From: Epiperipatus broadwayi
Taxonomy: Eukaryota > Onychophora > Udeonychophora > Euonychophora > Peripatidae
DNA: 64,000 nucleotides
Direction: 5' to 3'
NCBI GenBank assembly: GCA_028023455.1
Contig: JAQFVV010012476.1
Span: 2,151,820 to 2,215,819, forward strand
Made by a program: the position numbers and the translations under genes. Shown here one piece after another: positions 23,581 to 37,290 of this stretch; within the stretch, counting starts at the first letter, position 1; every line of letters begins with the position of its first letter. Below the pieces are notes generated by a model, which did no database searches, was not told where the DNA came from, and saw nothing but the letters and a program-made list of their open reading frames with translations.

Positions 23581-25189
23581 TGCTGGGAAAATTTTATAAT
23601 TATATAATAGAAAATTGCATAACATTAAGTATTAGAAAAAAAAAATTATGCTAAAATTCTTTCATACCTATGTGATTATCTATTACACAAACCAACTTTC
23701 TCAATTAAAAATCAACCAATATAACCCACATAATACATGACTCAAACCCAAAATTCATATCAAAACTCAACAATCTTTAATATTGTAATGAGTTTCAAAT
23801 GTGCAATGGAAAATAAAATATTCCAATCAATGGATGTCAATTGCAATGGATTGGATTGTGATGCTAAACACTTATTTAACAACTCCATAGATTTGAGCAG
23901 CAATTGTAATGGACTGCATCTTTGCATGAGAATATAATTTATAAGCATAAATAAAATATGGTCTGATCATTGATTGACAATCATAATATTACCTAACTGA
24001 CTCCTGTATAAAAAGTATGCATAGATACCAGAGACCAATATAAGAGACCTTAATTGACTTACTCGCAGGGTTTAATATGTCTTAGTCAGGCTTGATTACT
24101 CACCAAAATATAAACTGGAAGCAAAAGGAATTTTATTGAATCCAGCCTATATTTCCAAATGGAGGATTATATACAAAATGATATTAATTAATGGTGGCTT
24201 ATGCAAGTAATTATAAAATTGAATATTTACAAAACACACAAATTATCATACAAGTAATTCTCAGTCTCAAGCATTGCCTAATAACCTTTGTACTGAAAAG
24301 AGAAAAATAAATAAATAAATTTCAAATAAATCACAAAGACATTTTATAATATCAATAATTATGCGCTTTTAACGCCCGTTAAAGAAGTTATATTTAATAA
24401 TAATCTACTTAAAGCTTAGCGCTTTCAAAGCTCTATGGCTTCATACTCATAGCAAATGTTATATCCTTTACTTTGATTATGGTTTAATTTTCTTTTTAGA
24501 TGGCACTTGTTATATTCAAACAGCATATAATATTTGTCACTTTTCTAAGTTTCATTTTACTTCGATATCATTCACATTCACAATGTTTGCTAACAATAGG
24601 CATGGATTGATGTTTGTGTCTGAAAGAACTATCTACTGTTTAACATAAAGAAAGATGCAATAACGGAGAAATAATGAAGATCATAATAGTTTTTTTAAAA
24701 CAGCAGTTAAGAATCATAGATATGTTTTATAAGATTAGATCACTTAACTTTTAAGAAAATTATCAGCATTCTCTTCATACTGCACTAAATATCTATATAC
24801 CCCATTTTATATTAAAACTATATTTCTCTTTTTAGACTGCAAATACTAACTCCTTAGATTTATTGTCTACAATAGGACTTCTATTATGGACCAAAAGATT
24901 TAATGTCTTCTATTATATCATCACTAGTTCTGAAGATTCGATAAGTGTTTATCACTCGATTACACAACTCTTAATATACAAAACTTCCGTGAATAAAAAA
25001 TATAAGAACAACTCCTAATCTCAGATGTGAAGAAATATGTACATATAATACAAATATGAAATGCCTACATACTGATCTACCTTTTTAATTTATGATAAAA
25101 TTGTAAATTATTTTCTGAAGGAAAATTTTAAATACTAATATTAAATATTAAACTCTAATACAATACATTATGTGTATATTTATAAAGGG
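23581..25189. other. AT-rich sequence, no gene
   Basis: No recognised gene. An ATG frame at 23737-23937 and its antisense frame are both unremarkable in composition. Confidence 0.4.
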
Positions 25190-25560
25190 TACTTATGAGA
25201 ACAAACGACAATATATTTAATTTCAAACATTCATTGTGTACTACGCATATAGTGTACATATATAATACATATAAACTAAAACAACCACATAGAGTTTTAA
25301 TGACAAATTATATCTAGCATAGCCTTATTTATGTTGATGAATCGAAATTTAAAACCAATTTATTGATATAACATACATATATAATGCATATGAATTTAAG
25401 AACCGGAAATTTTTTAATAACAAGTGATATCTAGCATATTATTATTTATATTGATACATTAAAATTTAAAATCAATTTACTTATATATTGTAAATATATA
25501 TTGCATATGAATTAAAATAAAACAGAAAATTTTAATACTAAATGAAAAAAAAATTGTCAA
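25190..25560. repeat. Tandem repeat, about 120-bp unit, about three copies
   Basis: Units share a (a)tatctagcata block (25311, 25429), a ttatttat(g/a)ttgat block, aaatttaaaa(c/t)caattta and an atgcatatgaatt-type block. The first unit (25200-25310) is the most diverged. The array ends about 65 bp from the 3' end of the RTE element at 25.6 kb. Confidence 0.6.
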
Positions 25561-25626
25561 ATTTATTACCACTTAATATCTTTTTTGTTTGTTTTGAAAA
25601 TCGACAATTATTTGATGCATCTTTAT

Positions 25627-28363
25627 TCATCATCATCATCATCATTATCAACCATTATCAATCCACTGCAGGATGAAGGTCTCTCCAAATTTAATCCATC
25701 TTCTCCGATCATTAGCTTCTCTTCTCCACATCACCCCTACACATTTTCTTATTTCATCCATCCATCTTACATGTGGTCTCCTTCTGGGTCTTTTACAATC
25801 TCTTGGAATCCAGTTTAAAATTTCAATTGTCCATCTATTATCATCTCTTCTAGCAATATGTCCAGCCCAACTCCACTTCAATCTTTTAATTTTTTCAATG
25901 AGGTCAGTAACACCTGTTTGTTCTCTTACCCATACATTGCGTTTTCGATCTCTTCTTGTTACTCCCAACATACATCTCTCCATACTCCTTTGAGTGGTCT
26001 GAAGTCTCTGTATTGCTCTTCTATTAAGTGTCCAAGTCTCAGATCCATAAGTAAGAACTGGTAAAACACATTTGTTAAAAACCTTTCTTTTCAAACACAT
26101 AGGCATATTTCCTTTTAATATCAAGTTATTTCTACCAAAAGCACTCCAACCAAGTTTAATTCTATGATTAATTTCCTCTATTATGTTTCCATCTGTATTA
26201 ATAATCTGACCAAGGTATTTGTAACTCTTAACTTCTTCTAATTCATCATAATCAATCTTTATTTTCATATTTTGAGCAAATCGATTAAACATTACTTTAG
26301 TCTTTTTAACATTTATCTTTAGTCCTACTTTCTTACTTTCATCTGATATCTCCTGCAACATTTCCTGCAGCTCGGAAGCATTATTTGCAAAAACAACTAC
26401 ATCATCTGCGAAATCTAAATGACTTAAATAATCTCCATTTACTTTCACTCCTTTAGTTTCCCATTTTAATCCACAAAATACTTTCTTGCAGCACTGCTGT
26501 AAAAAGTTTTGGAGATATGGAGTCACCTTGTCTTACACCTTTCTCAATGTTGACTTTCCCAGTATCATTATGTAATCTAATTGTTGCTGTTGCATTTTTA
26601 TAAATATTCTTTAAAATATGACAATATCCTGGATCTATACCTTGATGATCCAATGCTTTAATCACTGAAGAAATGTTTATAGAATCAAATGCCTTTTCAT
26701 AATCTACAAATCCAAAACATAATGACAACTCATATTCATTTGTCCTTTCTATAACTTCTCTTAATACTTGAATATGATCTACTGTACTAAAACCACTTTT
26801 AAATCCAGCTTGTTCTCTTGGTTGGTGAAAATCCAAGGTTCTCTGTAGACGAGTTGTAATTATCTTAGTAAAAATTTTATATAAAACTGATAAAAGGCTG
26901 ATAGGTCTGTAATTTCTAATATCTTCTTTATCACCTTTTTTAAATATTAATATTATTACTGCATTCTTCCAATCATCCGGTACATCTTTATCATTTAGAC
27001 ATTTGGTATATAACTTTGCTAATATTTTTTCTGTTTCTTCACCTGCTTCTTTTAATATATCAATTATAATTCCATCATTACCTGGAGACTTTCCTTTTTT
27101 CATACATTTAATTGCATTTCTCACTTCTTCATTTAAAATTCTGGGCAATTCGGAAGATGTAATAGATATAGGAGGTACTTGTTCTTTATTACTATATAAT
27201 TCTTGATAAAAATCTTCTACCAATTTCATAATGTCATCCCTCTTTTTAGTAATAATTCCATCTTTTTTCCTTATTGCAGATATAAATTTCCTATCAATAC
27301 CAAAATGTTGTTTTACATTCTTAAGACTTTTATTTTCTTCTACAGCTTTTCTTGCTAGTTCACAGTTATACTTTCTTATATCATTTTCAACTCTTCTCCG
27401 CACCATTTTACAAAATTCGAGATATTCAATTCTTTTTAATGCATCATTCTTGCATATCTTCATATTCCTTCTTTTCTTCATACGTTCTCTAGTCTCAGTA
27501 GAAATTTTATTAGTCAATTGCTGCTTTTTTCTACCAGCTATCTTTGTTGCAGTTTTTAAAAGTGTATCAGTTATTTTCATATTAATTTCATTCAAATCTG
27601 AATCATGTTCAAAATCTACTAATACTTGAAACCGATTTGTAAGTTCTAATTTAAATTCATTAGAATGTTTCTGAAGATTAGGAATATCAACTGTAAATAT
27701 AGTTTTTCTTAATAATTTTTGTCTCTTTAGTTTTACATTAACATGTATCTTACCCCTTATTAATCGATGATCACTTCCTGTGTTAAATTTATTAAGAACA
27801 TTACAATCTTGAAATATGTATTTCCTGTTAGTCAAAATATAATCCAATTCTGCTGTACCTTCATTTGGATGCTTCCATGTCCATTTCCTTTTAACATTTT
27901 TCTCAAAAAAAGAATTCATAATATAAAGTTTTTTCTTCTCTGCAAACTCCACAAGTCTATGTCCTCTCTCATTTCTATTACCATAACCAAAATTACCTAC
28001 AACACTTTCATCTTTCATTTGTTTACCAATTCTAGCATTAAAATCTCCCATAACAATTTTAAAATGTTGTTTACTCTGATCAAAAGCCTTTTGTACATCC
28101 ATATAAAAATCTTCTACTACTTCATCACTGTGAGAACTTGTTGGGGCATAAACCTGAATTATCTGCATTTGATATCTGCTATTAAGTTGTATAACTAATC
28201 TTGCCACTCTGTCTGATACACCATCAATCTCCACAATATTGTTCTTCCACTTTTTATTTATAATGAATCCTACTCCACTTGTATTTCCAATATTTGTGCC
28301 TTTATAATAGAGCATATGTCCACTTTTTAAATCAATTGTCTCTTCACCTTTTCTTCTAACTTC
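25627..28363 (-). pseudogene. RTE-type LINE, 5'-truncated, one frameshift (copy 1)
   Basis: The minus strand encodes an apurinic-type endonuclease followed by a reverse transcriptase and a C-terminal region. Endonuclease motifs are IQVYAPTSSHS, VMGDFNARIG, ELDYILTNR and TGSDHRL. RT motifs are IFKKGDKEDIRNYRPISLLS, FVDYEKAFDS (motif A), GVRQGDSISPKLF (motif B) and HLDFADDVVVFAN (motif C). The C-terminus has LTYGSETWTLNRR, SWAGHIARRDDNR and RPHVRWMDEIRK. A first frame covers 28369-26453 and a second 26526-25648. They part at about 26485, where ctttcttgcag replaces cttcttgcag of copy 2, an extra base just before motif C. Homology stops at 28363 inside EVRRKG, so the endonuclease start is missing. 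The 3' end is a (TGA)n tail. Confidence 0.9.
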
Positions 28364-29524
28364 TGGCATATATTGTATTCATATGTATGATAATTTTAAA
28401 TAAAAAACATGTGAATTCATAAACTATTTGTAATTAATTTTCTCAAAGTATTCTTGCATCCTGCTTAAGCCATAATGGATCAATTGAAGATAACATACTG
28501 ACTTTAAATACTTAAGTAATAGTTATACTAATTTGCTTGATAAAAATAGTTATTTATTTTTCAGGTAGACTTCCATTCAGATACATTCTTGTTAATATTT
28601 AACTCCACCAGAGGGAACTATATCCCTAGATTGCGGATTCTTGTTTACTCTGACATTTCTAATGACATCAAACCAAATAGAATATTGAGATTATGCCCCT
28701 CCCCCCCCCAAAAAAAAATATTGAACAGCAGCAAAGTTTTTTTTCTTCTAATGGCGATGGTCAACTATAATAAAATCTTGGTTTCTATAGTATCTAGTTT
28801 AGTCTTTCACGCCCTACTGACGTCAATCCTATTATTATAACAATTGTCATCATCAAATATTGAAGTTTGAACATAAAAAAAATTACATACAAACATATGC
28901 CTTACAGTTTAAAAAATAAAAATAAATAAATAATAAAATTACATCGAAAATAAGTTTAAAAACAAAAGTACAAACAAACTAAAATCTTTGTAAAAATCCA
29001 CTCACATGTATATTTTTCTTATTTATATCATCCACTGCCATTTTGAAATTACAAAACCATAAGTAAATGCATATACCAAAAAAAAAATTGAATGAAATAA
29101 ATAACAATAACAAACAAAAATTATATATAAATAAACCCCTGTATCAAAGCCAAACCAAAGATTTTTTTTAAATATTTGGCAACAATACCACTTTGATGGA
29201 AAGGATGGAGGGTGGTCTTTACAGTATCAAAGTTTTCTTAAGATTGATGATCTCAGATTTCAAAAAAATTAATAAATCAATTTTATGAAAACTTCCTTTG
29301 ATTTTTAAAGTAATTGGTTTTTGATATGAATTATGAGATTGAATACTATCTTATATATATATATATGTTATGTTGAGTTGATTTGTATTTGAAAAGCTTT
29401 ATTTGTCTAATAATTGAAACCATAATCATGAGAGAATTTTACTACAAATTTTGTTACTTTGCTAGTGCATAAAATTATATGATTTTCTGATATATTTTGT
29501 TAATAAAAGACTATTGGCAGTATT

Positions 29525-29555
<31 letters not shown>

Positions 29556-30147
29556 TACAATTTGATTTACGAATGTCAAACTTCTTGCACTTACAACAGT
29601 CATGCCATCTACTTCAAATAACTACATTAATGAATATTACTAATCATTAATTAAGTTAGAAATTATCACATCATTCTTATCCCTGATTTAAACTTTAATC
29701 CACATTTAAAGATTAACACAATCTGTAACCAAGGTTTAAATTTTGTATCTGAATTGTAAATGATATGATAACCTCTAGCTTAATAAATGACTACTAATAA
29801 TGAATATTGTATTTATTTGAAGTGAATAGTATTAATGTTCTGAATACAGAAAATTTGATGCTTGTGAATTAAATTATACTATTATGGTATTGATAAATGT
29901 TGCACCAATCACATAATATTTGTAAGGAATTATAAAAAAGATTATTTTAATAATTCTATTTCAGCATGTAATGAATCTTGAAGGTTATTTTATCTTTATC
30001 AGATGTCTTTATTCTTGTTTTAAAGAATGTGAGGTGGACTAAAAGTTGTAAGTATATCTGATACATTTATACATACTCCATTAATTTTAACTATGCAAAT
30101 AAATATTGGTTATTTAATATGCAGTACTGAAAATGTATTATATTTCT
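28364..30147. other. AT-rich sequence, no gene
   Basis: No gene recognised. Small features: a C8-10/A9 mononucleotide junction at about 28700 and an (AT)n run at 29527-29554. Confidence 0.4.
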
Positions 30148-30243
30148 CATATGTCATAGCATCAGCTGGAAAATGAACCCGATAACCCAGGACAACTGCT
30201 TGTAAAGCAGCTGTCGCTGATCTCTCGATCACCAATGCCTGAC
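30148..30243 (-). mobile_element. tRNA-derived SINE (family S1) with 15-bp target duplication
   Basis: Minus-strand S1 unit; the duplication atgtattatatttct lies at 30133-30147 and 30244-30258. The plus strand shows catagcatcagctgg, then a B-box-like aaatgaacccg and the A-box side gctgatctctcgatcacc. Confidence 0.85.
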
Positions 30244-30258
30244 ATGTATTATATTTCT

Positions 30259-31034
30259 GAAGAAATAATTTTTCATATGCATGTATTATTACAATCTTTC
30301 ATAAGTCAGATTTTCAAAAAGTAATTTTAACTTACTATCCTGTCAAAAAAAGTGACCACTTTCATCTGATACTCATGAACTTATATTAAAATGATTTTAG
30401 AGCATCTGACTTGTGAAATTTTTTATGTATATGCATAAAAAACATTATTTCTTCACAAACATATATTCTCAATGCTACTTAGCCTCAATTTATATACATG
30501 ATTGTTGAAATTGAATTTCATTTATATCTGTTAATCTGAACCTTTAAATTTGTTAGATTAAATTTCTTCTAAGATCACAATGAAAATAATGTTTCATTTC
30601 TATGAAATATCAATGATTAATCAGACCATGGGAACAGATAAAAATAATCTTTTTTCCCCAGAGTTAGTAAATTAACACAAGAGGGCATTATTTGAAAATT
30701 TATTAAAATGGCTTAAATAAAGTTTAACAGTAGCATTCATAAATGAACAATGCATAAGCTTGTGGTTAAGACCTGTAGAGGTCCCTACCTTCGCATTTTT
30801 AACCGCACATGCTTTAGGTTTATTGCCTTAGTAAATATTAATTGAACAATTATTTTTTCAGAAATGTTATATACAAATATATGCACATAACCGTACACAC
30901 ACACTGCAAAGTATGATCTCTATCTGTAAAACTTTCTATTATGTTTTTTCGTTAACAAATAATCATAAATTATAATTTTAAAGCAAAAGTATTCCTTTGT
31001 TGTTTTTTTTTTAAATATAAAAATGTTTCAGCCA
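30259..31034. other. AT-rich sequence, weak tRNA-like segment
   Basis: A possible decayed tRNA-like piece at about 30750-30815 (gcttgtggttaagacctgta) has no convincing B-box. Otherwise nothing. Confidence 0.3.
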
Positions 31035-31240
31035 AACTCTATTTATCATCTTGAGAATGGACTACTATTTATTAATTTATCAAGACATATAAAATGAATG
31101 TTTTTTTTCTTTTATCACTAAATTGGTGGGAAAATAAAAGTGTTTAGTTTATATAGCTTGAGGAATTAATAAACAATAGTCCATTCTAAAGATGGTCCAC
31201 TGAGTTAGCTGAAACGTCAATTGTCATAAATTAATTTTGC
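31035..31240. repeat. Small foldback with GAAAC-type ends
   Basis: The left part (tttcagccaaactctatttatcatcttgagaatggact) and right part (agtccattctaaagatgg...gttagctgaaac) are inverted copies, with an inner ctatttattaatt/aattaataaac match. The arms run about 31020-31080 and 31150-31215. The end layout, a (t)aaagatg box then a stretch ending GAAAC, is reminiscent of the hammerhead repeats, but the CUGANGA box is not intact. Confidence 0.5.
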
Positions 31241-32089
31241 ATTTGAAAAAAATATAGGTGGCTTTTTTTATATTTATAGCTTAAGATATATGTACAGCAT
31301 ATACTTGCTACACCATGACATTTTAAAATGAAGAATAGTATAAAATTTAATCTTAAAAGCCAAATCACACTCATAGACTTGATTTATAGTCGTTAGTTAC
31401 TTTTTATAAGAAGTATATGTATATTATCCATTTTAGAATGTTTGAATACATGAAGCATGCCCATATGGAAACTTTTAGCAGGAGACTTATAAAGGTATTT
31501 TTGACTATTTTTATGCCTTTATTATAATATGCTTTCTATTATTTTTTACTATGTTTTGTATTTTTATTGATCTGAGTCTGACAAAATACACCAAAGTTTG
31601 TTTTATTTTCAAGCTGTGAACTTAATCTTGACCTTGATTAAAACTCAGCATTTTAAACTTTTCCAGTTCTTTTACTAGAGAAATGGATTACAGTTCCTCA
31701 AGTGGAGAAAAAAATTCTGCTTTTCACCCAGATTTGAATTTGATTTCTATATTACTATTTATTAGCAAATTCTCTGATTTTAATAAATAGCAATATGAAT
31801 ATGTTAAGGTCATATGATGTTTTGTTGGTTATGTGATGCATTATTAATTTTCTACCAATTCTGGCCAAAAAATAAAAATATCAACAGTTGCTAAATAATT
31901 GAGATAACCAAAATATATAGAAACTGAACCAGTTTCAGATCTACATAATCATGCAAACAAATAGGCTTGGATTGATAACATTAAAGTTTTTTTTTTAATT
32001 TAGGCTTATAGCTCATATTATAACAAAAAATTAAAAAATGGCTTTTAATGGGAAAGTACTTTAGATTCAAAAGATTCAAGTGGACTGAT
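31241..32089. other. AT-rich sequence, no gene
   Basis: Nothing recognised. Confidence 0.4.
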
Positions 32090-32245
32090 CAAAAAAAAAA
32101 AAATTCCAAATCACTCTCATCAATAAAAGTCATAAGTTAGAAACCATGGGATATTTGGAGATGGGCAGCATTGGATAATAAACACTATTTTCTAGCATCT
32201 ATTGATTCCTATAACTTACACTAGATGGCAGTGGGTAAAGAGAAT
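32090..32245 (+). mobile_element. Decayed half of a hammerhead family 1 unit
   Basis: Plus strand: ctctcatcaataaaagtcat, aagttagaaaccatgggata, tttggagatgggcagca, then the family end with catctattgattcctataac and acactagatggcag. It aligns with the right arm of the 6.5-kb element, but the CUGANGA box has become ATCAATA and GUC is lost. No inverted partner is adjacent. Confidence 0.5.
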
Positions 32246-32334
32246 AAAATAATTATATTTTATGTACTTTAGCATAATTCAAAAACTAACTGTTTTGAAT
32301 TGATCCCCAGATAAAAAACTTGAAAAAAAAAAAG

Positions 32335-32516
32335 AAGAGATATATTAGGTGAAAAAAAAAAGAAAAGAAAGTCGAACTAAAGATAAATAATAAAAAATAT
32401 ATGTTTATGTTCAATGGCTATTCACAAAAGGAGGAAGTAAAGATTGATAATAATGAACTAAAGAAAATTAACGGTTACAGATATTTTGGTCAGATTGTTA
32501 ATACAGATGTAAACAT

Positions 32517-32520
<4 letters not shown>
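32335..32520 (+). pseudogene. RTE-type LINE fragment ending in a microsatellite
   Basis: Plus strand: FMFNGYSQKEEVKIDNNELK and YRYFGQIVNTDVNII match the family segment between the RT and the C-terminal region (MFNRFAQNMKIKIDYDELEE, YKYLGQIINTDGNI). It ends exactly where an (AATC)n array starts. The family has aatcaatcata at this place, which probably seeded the expansion. Confidence 0.65.
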
Positions 32521-32589
<69 letters not shown>

Positions 32590-32590
32590 G
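32517..32590. repeat. (AATC)n microsatellite
   Basis: About 18 tandem AATC units growing out of RTE coding sequence. Confidence 0.95.
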
Positions 32591-32639
32591 TCAAATAGTA
32601 TCCAGTCTTTGTCAAGGTCCAAAAAACAATCACATTACA

Positions 32640-34310
<1,671 letters not shown>

Positions 34311-34311
34311 A

Positions 34312-34515
34312 TTTCATCAAACAAGGCAAACTCTCCATATAGTAGTACCACCCTATGCCAACCAGAGATATCAATAGATGCCAGGAGGCTTGTGCATAAA
34401 ATCCCTATCTAGTGCCTACTCATCCAATATCCCCAGACTAGTTTCTGGCTTGTGGCTTTCATCAGTGAGGAGCCTTGATTCTGAGAACACTGCACCTAGA
34501 TCTTAGGATCTAATG
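34312..34515 (-). mobile_element. Solo hammerhead family 1 unit
   Basis: Left-arm type unit starting catcaaacaaggcaaactct and containing gtagtaccaccctatgccaa, gcttgtgcataaaatccc, the hammerhead core and gcacctagatcttaggatct. The inverted partner seen at 6.5 and 13.9 kb is absent, so a single unit can stand alone. Confidence 0.7.
34431..34470 (-). ncRNA. Hammerhead ribozyme motif (family 1), core intact
   Basis: Minus strand: CCUCA, CUGAUGA, stem II region AAGCCACAAGCCA, GAAA, minimal stem III (AC-UA-GU), GUC, UGGGG. All conserved bases are present and stem I pairs over 5 bp. Stem II is weak, with about two pairs. Confidence 0.55.
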
Positions 34516-34611
34516 CAATGGGATATTCATTTCATGTTCATCATAAATTGAGTTACATGCTTTTCTAAATAGATATTGAAGATATATTTTCCATCTTTTC
34601 AATATATGTGA

Positions 34612-35596
34612 AGGGACCCCAAAATAACTGAAATTTTATAATAAAAATTTGTTTATTTATCTTTATCTCCTTCAAAGTACTGTTCATTTAGTTAAGTGTT
34701 GATGGCCTAGTTGTTAGCATAGCTGCCTTCCAAGCAGCTAGTCCGAGTTCACTTCCCAGTCAACACATTTGACATATGAAAAAAAGTACTGTTCATTTAA
34801 TACAATACAACAGTGTAAATGTGTTTTTCACTTTTTGAAGTGGTCCACAAACACAAAGTGAAGCCTTTTAATGTCTGCATTGTTTTTTCTTCACCACTTC
34901 AAAGTTAGCAAAAAAAAATATTTGAGCATTTTTTCATTTCAAAAGAATAAAAATAAATCACATGGTTAGAGAATGAGTGAATGTGGTTGATAAATAATCT
35001 GGATCATGCCAGAGTTAATTAAAACTTATTTCACTCTTAAAAGTGCTCAAAGAGGAATTGTCATGGTAAAGCTTGCAATCCTCATTTTGCCACAAAATGA
35101 GTGTTTTACCACATAATGCAAACATTTTAGAACTTGTAGACCAAATGCCTGACTGTTAAAAAGTAATTTTGGGAGAAAAATGCCATTTCTATCAATAAAA
35201 AATATCAACATCATCTTGACATTGAACATCACTTTCCACACTTTTTGGGAACATGGTGAATTTGGAAATTTCATTAAATCATTTGTAAACTTGTGTTTTT
35301 CTCAGAACAGCTTTCTTGTAGTCTATTTCAGGCATTATAACTGTTTTTTCTGCCATTTTCCCTAAAAGAAAACAAACTTTCATATTATTCCAATGTTTTA
35401 GTCATTATAAAATATCAAATATGCAAAACAACACTTTACAAAAAAAATATGCTACGTGGTAGCACAATTCCATAAGATAACATAATTTGGCTGATTTATG
35501 TAAAAGGGTCACCACAAGAAGTATACAACAACAGAAGCATGCACAACAACAGATGCACTTAACAAAGAACAATTCTAGTTATATTTGGATCCTCCT
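34612..35596 (-). pseudogene. Mariner-family DNA transposon, dead
   Basis: Ends resemble terminal inverted repeats: gggaccccaaaataactgaa at 34614 and ctagttatatttggatcctc at 35575. The minus strand retains a transposase segment with KVWKVMFNVKMMLIFF and DRNGIF, then QVLKCLHYVVKH. These align with the mariner order (P--KKVW--N-KVML--FFD--GI, then L-VL--LR--V). The catalytic HDNAP region appears only frame-shifted (ASFTMTIPL). A SINE inserted near the 34.6-kb end. A related copy lies at 59.4-60.3 kb. Confidence 0.7.
34691..34782 (+). mobile_element. tRNA-derived SINE (family S1) inside mariner, 17-bp duplication
   Basis: A plus-strand copy of S1: A-box-like tggcctagttgttagca, B-box-like gagttcacttccc, tail acatttgacatatg and an A-run. 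The duplication aaagtactgttcattta lies at 34674-34690 and 34783-34799. It shows SINE activity after the mariner had inserted. Confidence 0.85.
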
Positions 35597-35784
35597 TTGT
35601 ATCATCACTATCAGTTAATCTCTTGGTATTCTTATCACCAATATCACTTATTAACCATTTCATTTTTTCTCAAGTAGCATTTGTAATTCTATTAAATGAA
35701 TCTCAGAATTAAGCTAGCATAAAAAAAACTTATATTAGAAGAAAATATGTATGTGTTTTGATGGAAGGTTTCTGATAGATGTGC

Positions 35785-36125
35785 TTACCAATTTTTACAT
35801 GTGAATTTGAGATCTGGATGTTTAGCAGTAGATCGAAGTAAAGACTTTAGTGAATACAATGAAGTATGGAGAAATACATGCTAGAAGATATGAAATTAAT
35901 AAGGAAAAGACATGAGTAAAACAAACATGTATTATTGGACAGGGTTGACAAAAATTAATGGATTGCAATGGAGCTTGGTTGGATGTATTGCTAAAAGAGA
36001 TCAAAATAGATGAACAGTCATAATTAATCTGAATGTCAAAATTTTTTTTAAAGATCCAGGAAGGTGTAATATGGATATAAATGAGGTATGTTAAAAAAGT
36101 TTTCAGAGTTATATGGAGAAAAAAA
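35785..36125 (+). pseudogene. Decayed RTE-type LINE C-terminal fragment
   Basis: Plus strand frames: LPIFTCEFEIWMFSSRSK (family form LPVLTYGSETWTLNRR), SMEKYMLE, ELGWMYC-KRSK and RSRKV. Many stops. The preceding 190 bp (35597-35784) hold nothing recognisable. Confidence 0.55.
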
Positions 36126-36544
36126 TACTACAACTTCAGACTAAAAATGTTAATAATAACAACTAATTTAATTTTATATCTTACTTCAATGTAAAATAAA
36201 ATAAAAGCAGTTTTATATTTTACTGACATTTTTAAGAAGATAATTAGTAGATGGAAATGGGGTTAAATGCAATATCATTTGCTAATCACTGATTATCAGT
36301 CTTACTATAGGTGGCATTAGAGTAGATAACTCTTATTTTAACTATTATATATATATAATATCAAATAACAATATATAATAAAACAAAATACAGAAATGAG
36401 TTCTACAATTTCCAATATACCAATAACTAACTAATTAAATAATTTCAGAAATAAATAAATATCTCTATACTTTCCATAACTTAAATGTAAATCTAAGATG
36501 AACTGTTTTGTTAATTTTTACTTTCACTCTTATATAAATGTCAT
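36126..36544. other. AT-rich sequence, no gene
   Basis: Nothing recognised. Confidence 0.4.
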
Positions 36545-36725
36545 GCAATTTACACCTTTCTTAAACACTTTATCAATACTCTTTATTTAAACAGTTTCGA
36601 CTGTCCTGCAGTCATCACCAGAGCTGTGAAGGGTTCTGATGATGATTTCAGGACAGTCAAAACTGTTTGAATAAAGGATATTGATAAAGTGTTTAAGAAA
36701 GATGTAAATGGTATGATATGTTAAA
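36545..36725. repeat. Palindrome with hammerhead-like arms
   Basis: Inverted arms of about 80 bp with a very short loop: tttacacctttcttaaacac against gtgtttaagaaagatgtaaa, and aacagtttcgactgtcctgc against caggacagtcaaaactgttt. The arm sequence (ctgatgatga, hairpin, gtcgaaac) is shared with the large foldback at 4.8-5.6 kb. In each arm one core base differs (ctggtga in the left arm; gtcaaaac in the right). Confidence 0.7.
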
Positions 36726-36939
36726 GTAGAAATCAATACATAGGAAAAGGAAAAAGAAGAAGAATCTTATATAAATGATAGCAAAAAATTATGTCTTAGG
36801 ATCTTTTTATAAAATTAAACTTGAATGAGAATGCTTTTAGTAGAAACAATTATTTAAAAAATTATATATGCTTGCATGTTTGAAATGAAACATTTTGAAT
36901 AGTTGTATCTTATCATTTCATTATCTATAGATATGACAC

Positions 36940-37290
36940 TTTAAAGAAAAGCAATACAGAAACTTCAGGTCATAATGAAGTATAAAGAGATGTATTTAGA
37001 AGTAACAAGAAAGGATTGAAACCAAAGTCCGTAATGAGTGAGATAATAAAAAGGTGTTATTCATAATTAGACTGGTTATACTTCTAAAAAATATGACTGT
37101 AGGTGAGTTGAAAACCAAAAACTGAATTCCAAAAGATTTTAAAAGAGCTAGAAAGTGGTTGTATGTGAAATGTATGGATGAAATATTCTGGTTTGGATTG
37201 GAGGTGTTTTAAATCAAAGAAACTGGATTAAATTTGGAGAGACCAATATCTTGCAATGGATTGACAATAAAAAAGTGATGATGAATCTCT
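36940..37290 (+). pseudogene. Decayed RTE-type LINE 3' end
   Basis: Plus-strand AIQKLQVIMKYKEMYLEVTR (family form AIQRLQTTQRSMERCMLGVT), later NWIKFGETNILQWIDN and a gatgatga tail at about 37278. The LINE 3' end is preserved; the interior has stops. Confidence 0.65.

Noticed and set aside
27231-28198. Plus-strand frames of 132 and 143 codons (also at 50954-51924)
   Set aside because: They are antisense shadows of the RTE endonuclease/RT frame and occur in both copies only because the LINE is repeated.
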